DNA of 64,000 nucleotides from NCBI GenBank assembly GCA_002243285.1, contig CP022585.1, positions 4,142,641-4,206,640 of the forward strand. The letters are read 5' to 3'. The notes under the pieces are model-generated. The model had not been told where the DNA came from and did no database searches. It saw only the letters and a list, made by a program, of their open reading frames with translations. This document shows, one piece after another, positions 35,478 to 44,519 of the stretch (position 1 is its first letter; every line of letters starts with the position of its first letter). Source of the stretch: Candidatus Fluviicola riflensis. GTDB lineage: Bacteria; Bacteroidota; Bacteroidia; Flavobacteriales_D; Crocinitomicaceae. The position numbers and the translations under genes are program-made.

Positions 35478-35921
35478 ATGATAAGTCCGTACAACGACGA
35501 TTATTTTATGCGTCAGGCGTATCAGGAAGCGCTGAAGGCCTACGATTTGGGTGAAGTTCCCGTAGGTGCCGTTGTGGTTGTTAATCAACAGGTTATTGCG
35601 CGCGCGCACAATCTTACCGAACGCTTAACGGACGTTACCGCTCACGCCGAAATGCAGGCCATCACTGCTGCTTCCGAGTTCCTTGGCGGTAAATACCTCA
35701 AAGGCTGTACACTTTACGTAACGCTGGAACCGTGTGTGATGTGCGCCGGAGCGCTCTACTGGTCACAAATTGACAAAATTGTATTCGCTGCGCGCGACGA
35801 AAAACGTGGTGCTGGCCGCTTTGATAATCAACTTTACCATCCAAAAACCGTAGTTCAAAACGGCAATATGCACGAAGAATGCCGTGAGTTGATGCAACGG
35901 TTTTTTGTAGCGAAACGATAG
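35478..35921 (+). CDS. tadA: tRNA-specific adenosine deaminase
   Basis: 147 residues. The zinc deaminase motif is complete: H56-A-E58 (TAHAEMQ) and P85-C86-x-x-C89 (LEPCVMCAGA). GAGRFDNQLYHP and the helical C-terminus fit TadA rather than a cytidine or guanine deaminase. It converts A34 to inosine in the anticodon of tRNA-Arg(ACG), an essential step. The ATG at 35478 lies 12 nt after the cyclotransferase stop. The last of the pheS-ytxJ-QC-tadA run; a hairpin terminator (on the other strand) lies in the gap to the convergent T9SS gene. Confidence 0.94.
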   Translation: MISPYNDDYFMRQAYQEALKAYDLGEVPVGAVVVVNQQVIARAHNLTERLTDVTAHAEMQAITAASEFLGGKYLKGCTLYVTLEPCVMCAGALYWSQIDKIVFAARDEKRGAGRFDNQLYHPKTVVQNGNMHEECRELMQRFFVAKR

Positions 35922-36017
35922 GAAAAGATAATCTTGGAAAGCCGTAAGGCATAATGGCGACTCCCCTCAAGGGGAGAAGCAGATTTTCCTTCGCAATTAA
36001 AACCGACCGGTTCCAAG

Positions 36018-36053
36018 AAAAAAGCCACTTCCTTGTCACAAGAAGCGGCTTTT
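36018..36053 (-). terminator. Terminator of the T9SS gene at 36074
   Basis: On the minus strand AGCCGCTTCTTGT pairs with ACAAGGAAGTGGCT around a 1-3 nt loop with one bulge, then TTTTTT. It lies 20 nt after the stop. Confidence 0.75.
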
Positions 36054-36073
36054 AGTAAATATTTATAACGTTC

Positions 36074-37825
36074 TTAAAACCCTCTCGTCGTTTTTACCAA
36101 TTGCTTGATTTCCACTTCGCCGTTGGCAGATTTGATCGTTACGAAGTAAACGCCATCGGCCATTTGGTTAACGTTGAGTTCCTGTGACGTTTGTAGGCTT
36201 TTTCCGCTGAATGAATCGATTATCTGTCCATTTGTAGTGCTGATAATGATTTCGTCGAAGCCATTTGGTGTTACAATGGTTGTCCAATCACTCGCCGGAT
36301 TCGGATAAACGGAAGCGATAGCTGTTCTCTCAAAATTGGCCGAAGCAAGATCAGAATACGTTGATGCGCCATCGGTATCGATCATTAACAAACGGTAATA
36401 ATTCATTCCCACAACAGGATTTTTATCCGTAAATGCATAGTTAATCGGCGCAATGCTGTTTCCTGCCGCGTTTACCATTCCAAGCGGAGTGAAATCGATA
36501 CCGTTTGTGCTGCGTTCTACCACAAATACATTGGTATTGCGTTCAGTAGCTGTAAGCCAGTTACAGACAACCTCATTGCCGGTTTGCGCGGCCGAAAAGC
36601 TGATCAATTCCAACGGAAGAACACTCGTTGTGAAGATCGTAATACGCATGTGGTCAACAGTTGCGGTTCCATTTTGAACAATCGCCGAAAACGCACCACC
36701 GAAGCCGGCGTTATTGACTTCCTGGTATGTCCAGCCGGTTCCCCACAAATCACCTACTCCACCGTAGTTTGAATAGGTATCAGAAGTCGGCCATTCGGTA
36801 TTGACGATAGCTTTGTCGGTTCCAACCAAACCGCTTGATTTTTTTAAACGAACGCTGTAATCCATCTGGCGCGCACGTCGCAATGAAAAAGCGATAGCGA
36901 TAATTCTGTTCGGGTCTCCGGCAAACGTAAATGTAGGCTGTTCGGTGCTGGCAGAAGAGGAGCTTTTCTGTGCTACCTGCAACACGCCACCCGAAGATGT
37001 AAACGAGGAGTTGACTGCGTGGTAATCAACTACTTCTGTAAAGCCGTTATTGATTGAAAACGCATTTGAGTTACCTAAGGACTGAGAAGGATTCGGCGGA
37101 TTTCCACAGAAAACGCTTGTAACGGTCATACTACCCGGTAAGGTTGAAATAGATGAACCAAGCTGGTACGTTTCGTCTGATGAACTTGAGCCCGACGTTT
37201 CGAAATCATTGAACGGGGCAACCTGGTCTACATTTTCAAAAACGGCAGCAGCTACGATCTGGAAATCTTCCGAAGGAGTAGAAGCCCCATAAGTATACGA
37301 AATTGTTGTTCCGGAAGCCAGTGCCAGATCGCTTTCCAATAAATACCACACCTCGTTTTTTCCGTAGAAAGGTGTTGCTATTCCCAAATCGGTGAGTTGC
37401 GTTAAACTTCTTCCGCCATAAGAAACACTGGTAATATCGCGTGTTGTTGCGTTTTCAAACCCGATCACCACTATCAGACAACGATTTGTACCTGAAGGCA
37501 GCGAACGCGTGGTTCCTACCGTCCAGTTTCCTACTCGCTCTACATCCTGCACATTGTTGCTGGCTTTTTCCACACTCAATCGAATACCGGTTACTACGTC
37601 AGTATTGAGCAAATTAAAACCGAAGCCAGTTCCTTGCAGGTAATTCGTCGTTGTAATTGCCGACACGGTCGCATCTGAGTTATTGGAAGTTAGAATATTC
37701 CCCGGACTGGTCCATGCAGTTGCTCCTATACCGATAGTGCTTAAACCGCTGGTTGGGTTGTTAGGGCCGAAAGTTTGTCCGAAAACGAATCCCGGAAGTA
37801 CGAAAATAAATGCTAAAACACGCAT
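36074..37825 (-). CDS. Large secreted protein with T9SS sorting domain
   Basis: 583 residues from the ATG at 37825, which gives the leader MRVLAFIFVLPGFVFGQ; an in-frame codon nine positions upstream also exists. Two related beta domains (about 20-110 and 300-400, each with NYG/YLQGTGFGF... style segments and phrases such as LKKSSGLVGTDKA) resemble each other loosely. The middle has VIGFENATTRDITSVSYGGRSLTQL, seen in many Flavobacterial surface proteins. The C-terminal 75 residues carry the T9SS type A motif (VYPNPASDWTTIVTP ... IKQLVKTTRGF). It is presumably surface exposed. No enzyme motif seen. A -7 box (TACCTTTG) lies on the minus strand at 38015-38022, about 190 nt upstream. Confidence 0.8.
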   Translation of the reverse strand: MRVLAFIFVLPGFVFGQTFGPNNPTSGLSTIGIGATAWTSPGNILTSNNSDATVSAITTTNYLQGTGFGFNLLNTDVVTGIRLSVEKASNNVQDVERVGNWTVGTTRSLPSGTNRCLIVVIGFENATTRDITSVSYGGRSLTQLTDLGIATPFYGKNEVWYLLESDLALASGTTISYTYGASTPSEDFQIVAAAVFENVDQVAPFNDFETSGSSSSDETYQLGSSISTLPGSMTVTSVFCGNPPNPSQSLGNSNAFSINNGFTEVVDYHAVNSSFTSSGGVLQVAQKSSSSASTEQPTFTFAGDPNRIIAIAFSLRRARQMDYSVRLKKSSGLVGTDKAIVNTEWPTSDTYSNYGGVGDLWGTGWTYQEVNNAGFGGAFSAIVQNGTATVDHMRITIFTTSVLPLELISFSAAQTGNEVVCNWLTATERNTNVFVVERSTNGIDFTPLGMVNAAGNSIAPINYAFTDKNPVVGMNYYRLLMIDTDGASTYSDLASANFERTAIASVYPNPASDWTTIVTPNGFDEIIISTTNGQIIDSFSGKSLQTSQELNVNQMADGVYFVTIKSANGEVEIKQLVKTTRGF

Positions 37826-38215
37826 AACCTGTTGTGTGACGCCTCTCGGCAATCGCCTTTTTTAAATAAATACTACCAGGTTTTCGCGTTAAAATTCCAT
37901 CGAAAGAAGTAAACCGTCGTTTACAACGATTTTAGGGACTTCTGTGGATGGGAAATCGATTGACTAAACACCTGTTAAACTAATAGTTAGTAGAGTTTAC
38001 AGTATTTCAGGGTGCAAAGGTACGCCCTTGTTTCGGATTCTACTTCTAATTTCCTGTTAAATAACGTGTTCGGAAAGAGTTATGTGGTTAAAATTCAATT
38101 ATTGTCTGCTTTTTTAACCTTAATGCTTTTCGTTTCACATTAAAAACTGACCTTTTATCCAAAAGCCAGGGCCATTCTGCAAAAGCATTGTAATTTCGTC
38201 AGCAAAGCAATCACT
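37826..38215. other. Intergenic stretch between divergent genes
   Basis: About 390 nt with no convincing ORF. It holds the minus-strand box TACCTTTG (38015-38022) for the T9SS gene and a near-consensus TAATTTCG at 38190-38197, some 18 nt before the ABC ATPase ATG. No repeat element is visible. Confidence 0.5.
38015..38022 (-). promoter_or_regulatory. -7 promoter box of the T9SS gene at 36074
   Basis: The minus strand reads TACCTTTG, an exact TAnnTTTG. It lies about 190 nt upstream of the chosen ATG, implying a long leader, so the call is tentative. Confidence 0.4.
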
Positions 38216-39112
38216 ATGGGTGAAATCATTCTTGAAATAAAGAACCTGCGGAAAAATTATGCCGACGTTCTAGCGTTGGATTCGCTGAGTTTAACGGTCG
38301 AAAAAGGACAGATTTTCGGGTTATTAGGTCCAAACGGAAGTGGAAAAACCACCACGCTTGCCATTCTGTTAGGCGCTTTAAATGCTACTTCGGGTTCATT
38401 TAGCTGGTTTAGCAACGGCACCAAAGACGAAAACCGGAAGAATATCGGTTCATTGCTTGAAACGCCCAACTTTTATCCTTACCTGAATGCGGTGGACAAC
38501 CTGATCGTGGTTGCCCGAATCAAAGGCATGACTGATTACATGGGCCGGATCGAAGAAGTGTTGAAACGAGTGAATTTATGGGAACGTAAATCATCGCGCT
38601 TCCGTACGTTTTCACTGGGAATGAAACAGCGTTTGGCAATCGCATCGGCTTTGCTCAACAATCCGGATGTTCTGGTATTGGACGAACCCACAAACGGGCT
38701 TGACCCGCTGGGAATTAATGAAATGCGAACCCTCATCCTGGAAATTGCCCAGGAAGGAAAAACCATTATTATTGCTTCGCATATCCTGGATGAAATCGAA
38801 AAGATCTGTACACACGTAGCGATCCTGCGCAAAGGAAAACTCCTGGAAGTAGGCCCATTGAACCAAATCATGTCGCAGGAACAATTGTTTTTGGTAAAAG
38901 CAGACGATCTGGCGATGTTAAAATCAATCGTCGACGATTTACCGGACATGCACTTTCTGAAAGAAATGGAAGGGGAACTATTGATCTCCTCAGTTCTATC
39001 CGAAGCATCGAAAGTTAACCGCTTGTTTGCCGAAAAGGGCCTTTACCTTTCGGGATTGCGTGAATACCGCAAGAATTTAGAAACCATTTTCCTAGAAATC
39101 GTTGAAGCATGA
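38216..39112 (+). CDS. ABC transporter ATP-binding protein
   Basis: 298 residues. Walker A GPNGSGKTTT (about 35-45), Q-loop SLLETPNFYPYL, signature FSLGMKQRLAIA (about 138), Walker B VLVLDEPTNGLDP, H-loop IIASHIL. A C-terminal extension of about 75 residues after IRKG follows the layout of CcmA/NatA/BcrA-type exporters. It hydrolyses ATP to drive the membrane partner encoded next; the stop and the partner's ATG overlap by 4 nt (ATGA at 39109). BcrA-like pairs export lantibiotics or other peptides, but NatA-type and gliding-related pairs look the same, so the substrate is open. Confidence 0.92.
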   Translation: MGEIILEIKNLRKNYADVLALDSLSLTVEKGQIFGLLGPNGSGKTTTLAILLGALNATSGSFSWFSNGTKDENRKNIGSLLETPNFYPYLNAVDNLIVVARIKGMTDYMGRIEEVLKRVNLWERKSSRFRTFSLGMKQRLAIASALLNNPDVLVLDEPTNGLDPLGINEMRTLILEIAQEGKTIIIASHILDEIEKICTHVAILRKGKLLEVGPLNQIMSQEQLFLVKADDLAMLKSIVDDLPDMHFLKEMEGELLISSVLSEASKVNRLFAEKGLYLSGLREYRKNLETIFLEIVEA

Positions 39113-39900
39113 AACAGTTACTCGCTATAGAATACGCCAAGCTTAAAAAGCTGCAATCACTTAAGATTTTATTGCTTTGCTACATTTTCGTAATTCCACT
39201 ATGGATGTGGTTTGTCGATTATTTTTTCCATAATTTTCCAGCGTTCTCAATCTTGTTTGGCGGAAAAGATTTCTTCATATTCCCCAACATTTGGCATTTA
39301 ACCGCTTATTGTGCTAGTTTCTTCAATATTCTCATGTGTGTTTCTATCGTAATCATTACTTGTAATGAAATTCACTTCAAAACGATGCGGCAAAATGTGA
39401 TTGATGGACTTGCTAAAAAAGACGTTATCCTGAGTAAATTTTTAGTCGTGATGCTATTTTCCATAATAGTAACAGTATATACGTTTTTAGTCGGAATGAT
39501 CTTTGGCGGAATTTCTTCTGGGTTTGGGAATATGTATAACGGCATTGATACGATCTTTCGATACCTTCTTCAAACAATTGGTTACTTCAGTTTTGCGTTT
39601 CTGTTTGCATTGATTTTGCGTAAACCTGCTTTAGCAATCATCCTTTTCATCGTTTATTTTCCTGTGGAATTCATTTCAGGATTTTTTATACCATCTTCAA
39701 TCTACCAGTTTTTACCGCTCAAATCATTTGCTGATATGACACCACTTCCGTTCAGTGGAGCTTTATTGGCACAAGCTGAAAAAGAGACTCATCAGGAAAT
39801 TTGGTTAATGCCTATGGAATGGCACTATATTTTGGCTACTGCGTACATTGCCCTCTTCTTCGGACTATCGTATTTCATTCTCAAAAAACGCGATTTGTAG
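39109..39900 (+). CDS. ABC transporter permease (ABC-2 type)
   Basis: 263 residues with six hydrophobic segments (about 18-40, 60-85, 105-130, 145-170, 178-200, 235-257), the ABC-2 plan. The first residues MKQLLAIEYAKLKKLQSLKIL are typical of BcrB/NatB-like permeases. It forms a dimer with two copies of the ATPase upstream, whose stop it overlaps. The base composition is more A+T-rich than the ATPase gene, as expected for a membrane protein. No terminator is obvious after it. Function: export of an unknown small molecule or peptide. Confidence 0.87.
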   Translation: MKQLLAIEYAKLKKLQSLKILLLCYIFVIPLWMWFVDYFFHNFPAFSILFGGKDFFIFPNIWHLTAYCASFFNILMCVSIVIITCNEIHFKTMRQNVIDGLAKKDVILSKFLVVMLFSIIVTVYTFLVGMIFGGISSGFGNMYNGIDTIFRYLLQTIGYFSFAFLFALILRKPALAIILFIVYFPVEFISGFFIPSSIYQFLPLKSFADMTPLPFSGALLAQAEKETHQEIWLMPMEWHYILATAYIALFFGLSYFILKKRDL

Positions 39901-40051
39901 TTGATTAGAAAACAAACAAATAGGTTGAAATTTGTTGAATTAATTTCTGAAATCGTTCATTCGGGTGGAAATAACTAAAATTCTAACGACGAATGAACTA
40001 GTTAGTCAATTTTGTTGTAATTTGTGTGTCGCTAATTAAACATAATAACAC

Positions 40052-41479
40052 ATGAAACAACTATTACTAATGGGAAGTTTGGCTTTCTCCGTATCGGCGT
40101 TCGCACAAACTACCTTATTTCAGGATGATTTTGAAGCCGGTGGTGCAAACTGGACATTGAATGGCGGATCGGGTGGTAACAACTGGATTGTCAACAACGT
40201 TTATACCGGATTTGCTCCGTTTATTCCTGATACACCTAGTCAACCCGGTGGAATCACCAATTCACCTTCGTCGACATACATGCACATTACCAACAGTTCC
40301 ATTTGCGGAGCCGGGATTTGCAACTCGAACTACGACACAGGAAGTGCTTCCAGTCAACCGACAACCCTTACCTCTTCTATCAACGCCGGAGGTTATGGCA
40401 ACATTACACTTTCATTCTGGTATTTATGCGCAGGTGTTGCAGGCCAGGATTACGGAACAGTGGAATACAGTACAGACGGAGGAACAACCTGGACACCTAC
40501 GGGAACCAGTTATCAAGCTATTTCTACCTGGACGCAAACAAGCGTGAGTTTACCGGCATGGGATAACGCAACTGCATTGAAATTCCGTTTCCGCTGGCAA
40601 AACAGCGCTGCTACAGGACTTGATCCCGCGTTCTCCATTGACGAAGTGGAAGTAACCGGTATGGGCGGAAGTTTCGCAACCATAACAACCGGAACCATTA
40701 CTCCTACTACCTGGTGTTTCAACACGGCTTCAAATATTGTTGTGGATTTCAACGTAACCGGAACGGTAAATGCAGGGAATGTTTATACTGCGGAATTGTC
40801 AAATGCGGCAGGTTCATTTGCGTCGCCAACTTCTATCGGCGCATTGACTTCTTCGGCTACAGGCTCGCTTTCTATTAACGGTGTTGTTCCGGGTGGAACA
40901 CCTGCCGGAACAGGATACCGCATTCGTGTGGTTGCATCTGATCCGGTAACAACAGGTTCTGACAATGGCTCCAATCTTACAATGTTCCCACAACCGACTA
41001 TTACGATTATCGGTAATCCGGCAGATGGAGCTATTTGCGTGGGTGAATCAATCACCATGCTCGGTTCGGGTGGTGTAAGTTATGTTTGGACACCAAGCGC
41101 AACCATCGATTTCCCGACACAAGCGCAAGTGATTGCTACTCCTACTATTTCTATTCAGTATACAACTGTAGGAACCGATGTAAACGGTTGCACCAACGGC
41201 GCTACGTTTAACGTAACTGTTGAAAATTGTGCTGCTATCAGCGAAAATGAAGTGAATCTTTTCTCGCTTTACCCGAACCCGGCAACGGATTTGGTAAGCG
41301 TTCAGGCAGTAAACGGAACAGCCATTCAGGGAATTGAATTACTGGACCAAAACGGCCGTTTGATTCGTTCCATGCCAGGAAGCACAAGTATGTCTGTCGC
41401 CGATTTGGCAACAGGAAGTTACTTCATACGCGTGATCCATGAATCAGGTATGAGTACTTTAAGATTCACAAAAAAATAA
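40052..41479 (+). CDS. Secreted T9SS cargo protein, copy 1 of a tandem paralogue pair
   Basis: 475 residues. Signal peptide ends AFAQ (residue 19). The N-terminal domain (about 22-205) is a MAM/jelly-roll-like lectin fold: LFQDDFEAGGANWTLNG, then LSFWYLCAGVAGQDYGTVEYSTDGGTTW and LKFRFRWQNS...FSIDEVEV. Next are beta-sandwich repeats (GNVYTAELSNAAGSF...GTGYRIRV) and a PKD/Ig-like unit (GAICVGESITMLGSGGVSYVWTPS). The last 75 residues are a T9SS type A sorting domain (LYPNPATDLVSVQ ... TLRFTKK). It is strikingly alike in sequence and order to the next gene at 42028. Probably an adhesin or carbohydrate-binding surface protein; no catalytic motif. Confidence 0.85.
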   Translation: MKQLLLMGSLAFSVSAFAQTTLFQDDFEAGGANWTLNGGSGGNNWIVNNVYTGFAPFIPDTPSQPGGITNSPSSTYMHITNSSICGAGICNSNYDTGSASSQPTTLTSSINAGGYGNITLSFWYLCAGVAGQDYGTVEYSTDGGTTWTPTGTSYQAISTWTQTSVSLPAWDNATALKFRFRWQNSAATGLDPAFSIDEVEVTGMGGSFATITTGTITPTTWCFNTASNIVVDFNVTGTVNAGNVYTAELSNAAGSFASPTSIGALTSSATGSLSINGVVPGGTPAGTGYRIRVVASDPVTTGSDNGSNLTMFPQPTITIIGNPADGAICVGESITMLGSGGVSYVWTPSATIDFPTQAQVIATPTISIQYTTVGTDVNGCTNGATFNVTVENCAAISENEVNLFSLYPNPATDLVSVQAVNGTAIQGIELLDQNGRLIRSMPGSTSMSVADLATGSYFIRVIHESGMSTLRFTKK

Positions 41480-41500
41480 CACCCCAATTTTCCAAATATG

Positions 41501-41534
41501 GAAGCCGGTCTGCCTGAGGTGGATCGGCTTTTTT
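41501..41534 (+). terminator. Terminator of the first tandem T9SS gene
   Basis: AAGCCGGTC (41501-41509) pairs with GATCGGCTT (41521-41529), one wobble, then TTTTTG. It lies 21 nt after the stop. Confidence 0.85.
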
Positions 41535-41555
41535 GTTGCCAAATTTTAGGGCGAT

Positions 41556-41760
41556 CGTACTTTTTCCCATTGCGCAAAAAGTACCAAAAAGGCTAGGCGC
41601 GGTAAACCGATTGACCTGTTAGCGGATCATGCCGTATTTTTTCTAAACTCGTCGTACCTCCTCAAACAAACGAAAAAATGAACGCCATTTACCGCACAGG
41701 TGCCCAATCTTGTTCACCAAAGCGCCGTGCTGAGATTTCGGTCTTAACGAAGAATTCTTT
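41556..41760. repeat. Dispersed repeat, copy 1 (ACTTTTT hairpin + AAACTCGTCGT motif)
   Basis: GTACTTTTT (41556-41564) and AAAAAGTAC (41575-41583) form a perfect hairpin. About 60 nt on comes AAACTCGTCGTACCTC followed by CTCAAACA (41645-41668). The copy at 52922 has the same plan. The right limit is uncertain. The stretch 41480-42027 has this repeat, the terminator above and about 260 nt of A+T-rich DNA with no gene seen. Confidence 0.6.
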
Positions 41761-42027
41761 CAAACCAATGAAAATAACTCATAAACATTCACTTACCCAT
41801 TGATTTCGTTAAATAAACAACAACGCTCTTTCCGTTAAAAAAACCTGTTCATTCTGCTATTATGTCGGTTCAGGCACAGTATGTGCCGTTTCACACGATT
41901 TCACGCAACCCTTGTTTTGCGATTTGCGTCACTTTGGTAGGATTTCAGGGTAAAACCTTTAATTCGAGTAGTAGTAAGTAACACACGTTAATTTAATTGT
42001 TCCGTTTTGGGACATCAATTATTTTTT

Positions 42028-43464
42028 ATGAAAAAATCAGTACTTGCCGCATGCCTTTTTTTAGGCCTGCACGCCTCTGCACAATCAGTCATTTTTGCTG
42101 ACAATTTCGAGATGCCCGGTTTTAACTGGACGCTCAACTCTACTGTTTCGGGTAACAACCAATGGACAATGAATGCGACCTATGTAGGATCTTCATCGAA
42201 TTCCATTCCGGACGTACCGAACCAACCCGTAAGTTTTCTAAACGGGCCTCAGAGTACTTATCTACATGTTTACAATCTGCCGAATTGCAACGGTTTTGTG
42301 CCCGTAACGTGTAATGCGAATTACGATGTAAACTCTGTGAGCGATTGCACAACAGAAATGTCATTCGACCTCAACACCAGCAGCGACGGAAACGTTACCC
42401 TTACTTTCTGGTATTTATCAGGTGGCTCTCAAAACGGTTCATACGGAACGGTAGAATATAGTACCGATGGTGGTACAACCTGGACAGCAACCGGAAATCC
42501 GCTTTACGGTGTAAATACCTGGACGGAAATTTCATTCAGTAACCCGGCATTCGATGCGCAGCCAACATTGCGTTTCCGATTTCGCTGGCAAAACGATGCA
42601 ACGGTTGTAAATCCTCCGTTCTCAATCGATGAGTTGACCGTAACAAGCGAGCACCTTACTTCCAATGAAACAATTACGATGCAGCATTTGAACGCCAGTA
42701 TTTACTGTCCGGGTGACGCTGATAACATCGGTTTTGAAGCATTGGGTACGTACAATGCCGGAAACATTTTTACCGCTCAGTTATCGGACGCAACAGGTTC
42801 ATTTGCTTCGCCGGTAAACATCGGCACATTGACATCAAGCGCTTCGGGAATTCAGTCGATCAGTGCTGTTTATCCGGCTTCAACTCCTGCAGGAACTGCT
42901 TACCGTGTTCGTGTGATCGCTTCTGATCCATCTGTAATTGGTGGTGATAACGGCGAAGATGTAACATTCAACGCGCTTCCGGTGATTGATGTAACGACAA
43001 CTCCACAAGACGGTGTGATTTGCCTTGGATCATCTGCTATGTTAACTGCAGGTGGAGCAACAACGTATTTATGGTCACCATCAGCAACATTGAGCGCAGA
43101 TAACGGAACAACGGTTATGGCAACTCCAACGGTTACCACAACTTATACTGTAACAGGAACGCAGTTCGAAGGTTGTACGAACACAGAAACCGTTACTGTG
43201 ACAGTAGAAGATTGTGCTGCTATCGATGAGCAGGATGTCGTTCTTTTTGAATTGTACCCGAATCCGGCAGCAGAATTTGTAACCATCAAAACAGCAGGTG
43301 ATTTGGTAATCGAGCAGGTTGAATTACTCAACAACAACTGCCAGGTGATCCGCACGGTTTCAGCTTCGACGATTATTGCTACAAGTGATTTGGCGGCAGG
43401 AAGTTATTTCGTTCGTATTCAACATGCAAACGGAATCAGCAGCGCACGGTTTATAAAACAATAG
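42028..43464 (+). CDS. Secreted T9SS cargo protein, copy 2 of a tandem paralogue pair
   Basis: 478 residues from the ATG at 42028; an in-frame TTG seven codons upstream is less likely. The leader is MKKSVLAACLFLGLHASAQ. The same domain order as the gene at 40052: jelly-roll/MAM-like region (IFADNFEMPGFNWTLNS ... LTFWYLSGGSQNGSYGTVEYSTDGGTTW), beta-sandwich repeats, an Ig/PKD-like unit (GVICLGSSAMLTAGGATTYLWSPS) and a T9SS type A tail (LYPNPAAEFVTIK ... SARFIKQ). Tandem duplication followed by divergence is the simplest account. A strong terminator follows 28 nt downstream. Role unknown; surface adhesion or polysaccharide binding is a guess. Confidence 0.85.
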   Translation: MKKSVLAACLFLGLHASAQSVIFADNFEMPGFNWTLNSTVSGNNQWTMNATYVGSSSNSIPDVPNQPVSFLNGPQSTYLHVYNLPNCNGFVPVTCNANYDVNSVSDCTTEMSFDLNTSSDGNVTLTFWYLSGGSQNGSYGTVEYSTDGGTTWTATGNPLYGVNTWTEISFSNPAFDAQPTLRFRFRWQNDATVVNPPFSIDELTVTSEHLTSNETITMQHLNASIYCPGDADNIGFEALGTYNAGNIFTAQLSDATGSFASPVNIGTLTSSASGIQSISAVYPASTPAGTAYRVRVIASDPSVIGGDNGEDVTFNALPVIDVTTTPQDGVICLGSSAMLTAGGATTYLWSPSATLSADNGTTVMATPTVTTTYTVTGTQFEGCTNTETVTVTVEDCAAIDEQDVVLFELYPNPAAEFVTIKTAGDLVIEQVELLNNNCQVIRTVSASTIIATSDLAAGSYFVRIQHANGISSARFIKQ

Positions 43465-43492
43465 TCAAAGCTTTTTAGTGGTGTAAACGTGG

Positions 43493-43530
43493 AAAAACCA
43501 TCGGTCGTTCAAAGGACCGGTGGTTTTTTT
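43493..43530. terminator. Bidirectional terminator
   Basis: AAAAACCATCGGTC (43493-43506) pairs with GACCGGTGGTTTTT over a loop of about 8 nt, one wobble, with T-runs in both directions. It serves the T9SS gene and the convergent membrane lipoprotein gene. Confidence 0.88.
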
Positions 43531-43661
43531 GGTTTTACAAAGATTCGTAATGTTCATCCACCACCGCGGATGATGGGTTTTATTTCCCACGAATTGTTCG
43601 CCCTTCTCATTCTCAAAGCGGATGAAGAAGACACTAATTAACTCCATTTATTTGAGGGAAA

Positions 43662-44402
43662 TTAACGTTCATGAAAAACAAAATCGAATGCTTTGCCAAA
43701 CAGGAAAGTCAACAAAAGCAGTATTAATATAATCCCGATGATGGTGAAAATAAGTGCCCAGATCCCGTAAGCGAGGTATAAAAAGATCGCCAGCAAAACA
43801 AGAGCGGTAATGATCAGCAACGCAGAAACCGCTATAAACGTAATACGAAAGGCTGCTGCAAATACTGATTTAAATGTTCTTTGACCTTCCTGCACGTCAT
43901 CATTTAAGCCAAATGACGAAAAATCAGCACCCGAAAATAGAAGCACGACAAAAAATGCCGAACAGATAACTCCAAAAATGATCCCCAGTAAAACGGCCAG
44001 AAATTGAATTAATCCGTTAGGAGATTTGGGAGTTCGTTCTTCTTCCGGGTCTTCATTAAATGCATTGTTGATTCCTGCTTTTTGCCGAATCGATTGCTGT
44101 TTTAGTTGCGGCGGGTAATCGTTTCGCGAGGACACAACAATTGTTTCAGTCGGTCTGATTTCCTGTTGAACAGCTGTATCTGCGACCTTATAAGAATCAA
44201 ACGCTTCGTGCGACTCCATTTCAGTCGTTTCCGAAATGATTACCGAGTTGTTTTCTTCTTTCAACAGAAGCGCAACCGCATCATTTTTCACCGTTCCCTT
44301 GCGGTGCTTCCAATGAATGGAATAACCCGGAAGGTAAACGCGTTTCTCTACAGTGCATGAAAACATGCACAGCAATAACAGTATCAACATCCCTTTTTGC
44401 AT
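43662..44402 (-). CDS. Hypothetical membrane lipoprotein with signature PGYSIHWK
   Basis: 246 residues from the ATG at 44402. A lipoprotein leader (LLLLCMFSC) is followed directly by TVEKRVYLPGYSIHWKHRKG, a short motif that recurs in small uncharacterised proteins of Flavobacteriales. A charged, low-complexity middle (about 45-135) leads to two or three membrane helices (about 138-165, 190-218, 220-242) near the end. A lipobox plus C-terminal helices is unusual, so the N-terminal region may face the periplasm with the protein anchored twice. It is convergent with the T9SS gene. I do not recognise a function. Confidence 0.65.
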   Translation of the reverse strand: MQKGMLILLLLCMFSCTVEKRVYLPGYSIHWKHRKGTVKNDAVALLLKEENNSVIISETTEMESHEAFDSYKVADTAVQQEIRPTETIVVSSRNDYPPQLKQQSIRQKAGINNAFNEDPEEERTPKSPNGLIQFLAVLLGIIFGVICSAFFVVLLFSGADFSSFGLNDDVQEGQRTFKSVFAAAFRITFIAVSALLIITALVLLAIFLYLAYGIWALIFTIIGIILILLLLTFLFGKAFDFVFHER

Positions 44403-44507
44403 ACACAAAAGTAATTAGTTCATGGGAAAGTTGACAGAGCGGTCAATAAGTGACGGAAACGAACCGATAAGTGTCTGAATAGAATTACGATTTACACTTG
44501 TTTGTCG

Positions 44508-44515
44508 TAATTTTG
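44508..44515 (+). promoter_or_regulatory. -7 promoter box of mnmE
   Basis: TAATTTTG fits TAnnTTTG and ends 4 nt (GCGC/C) before the ATG at 44520, which predicts a leaderless or near-leaderless transcript. Confidence 0.6.
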
Positions 44516-44519
44516 CGCC

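Noticed and set aside
43565..43620. TTTCCCACGAATTGTTCGCC as another hairpin element
   Set aside because: Only one arm is visible; no facing arm or core is found nearby, so at most a relic.
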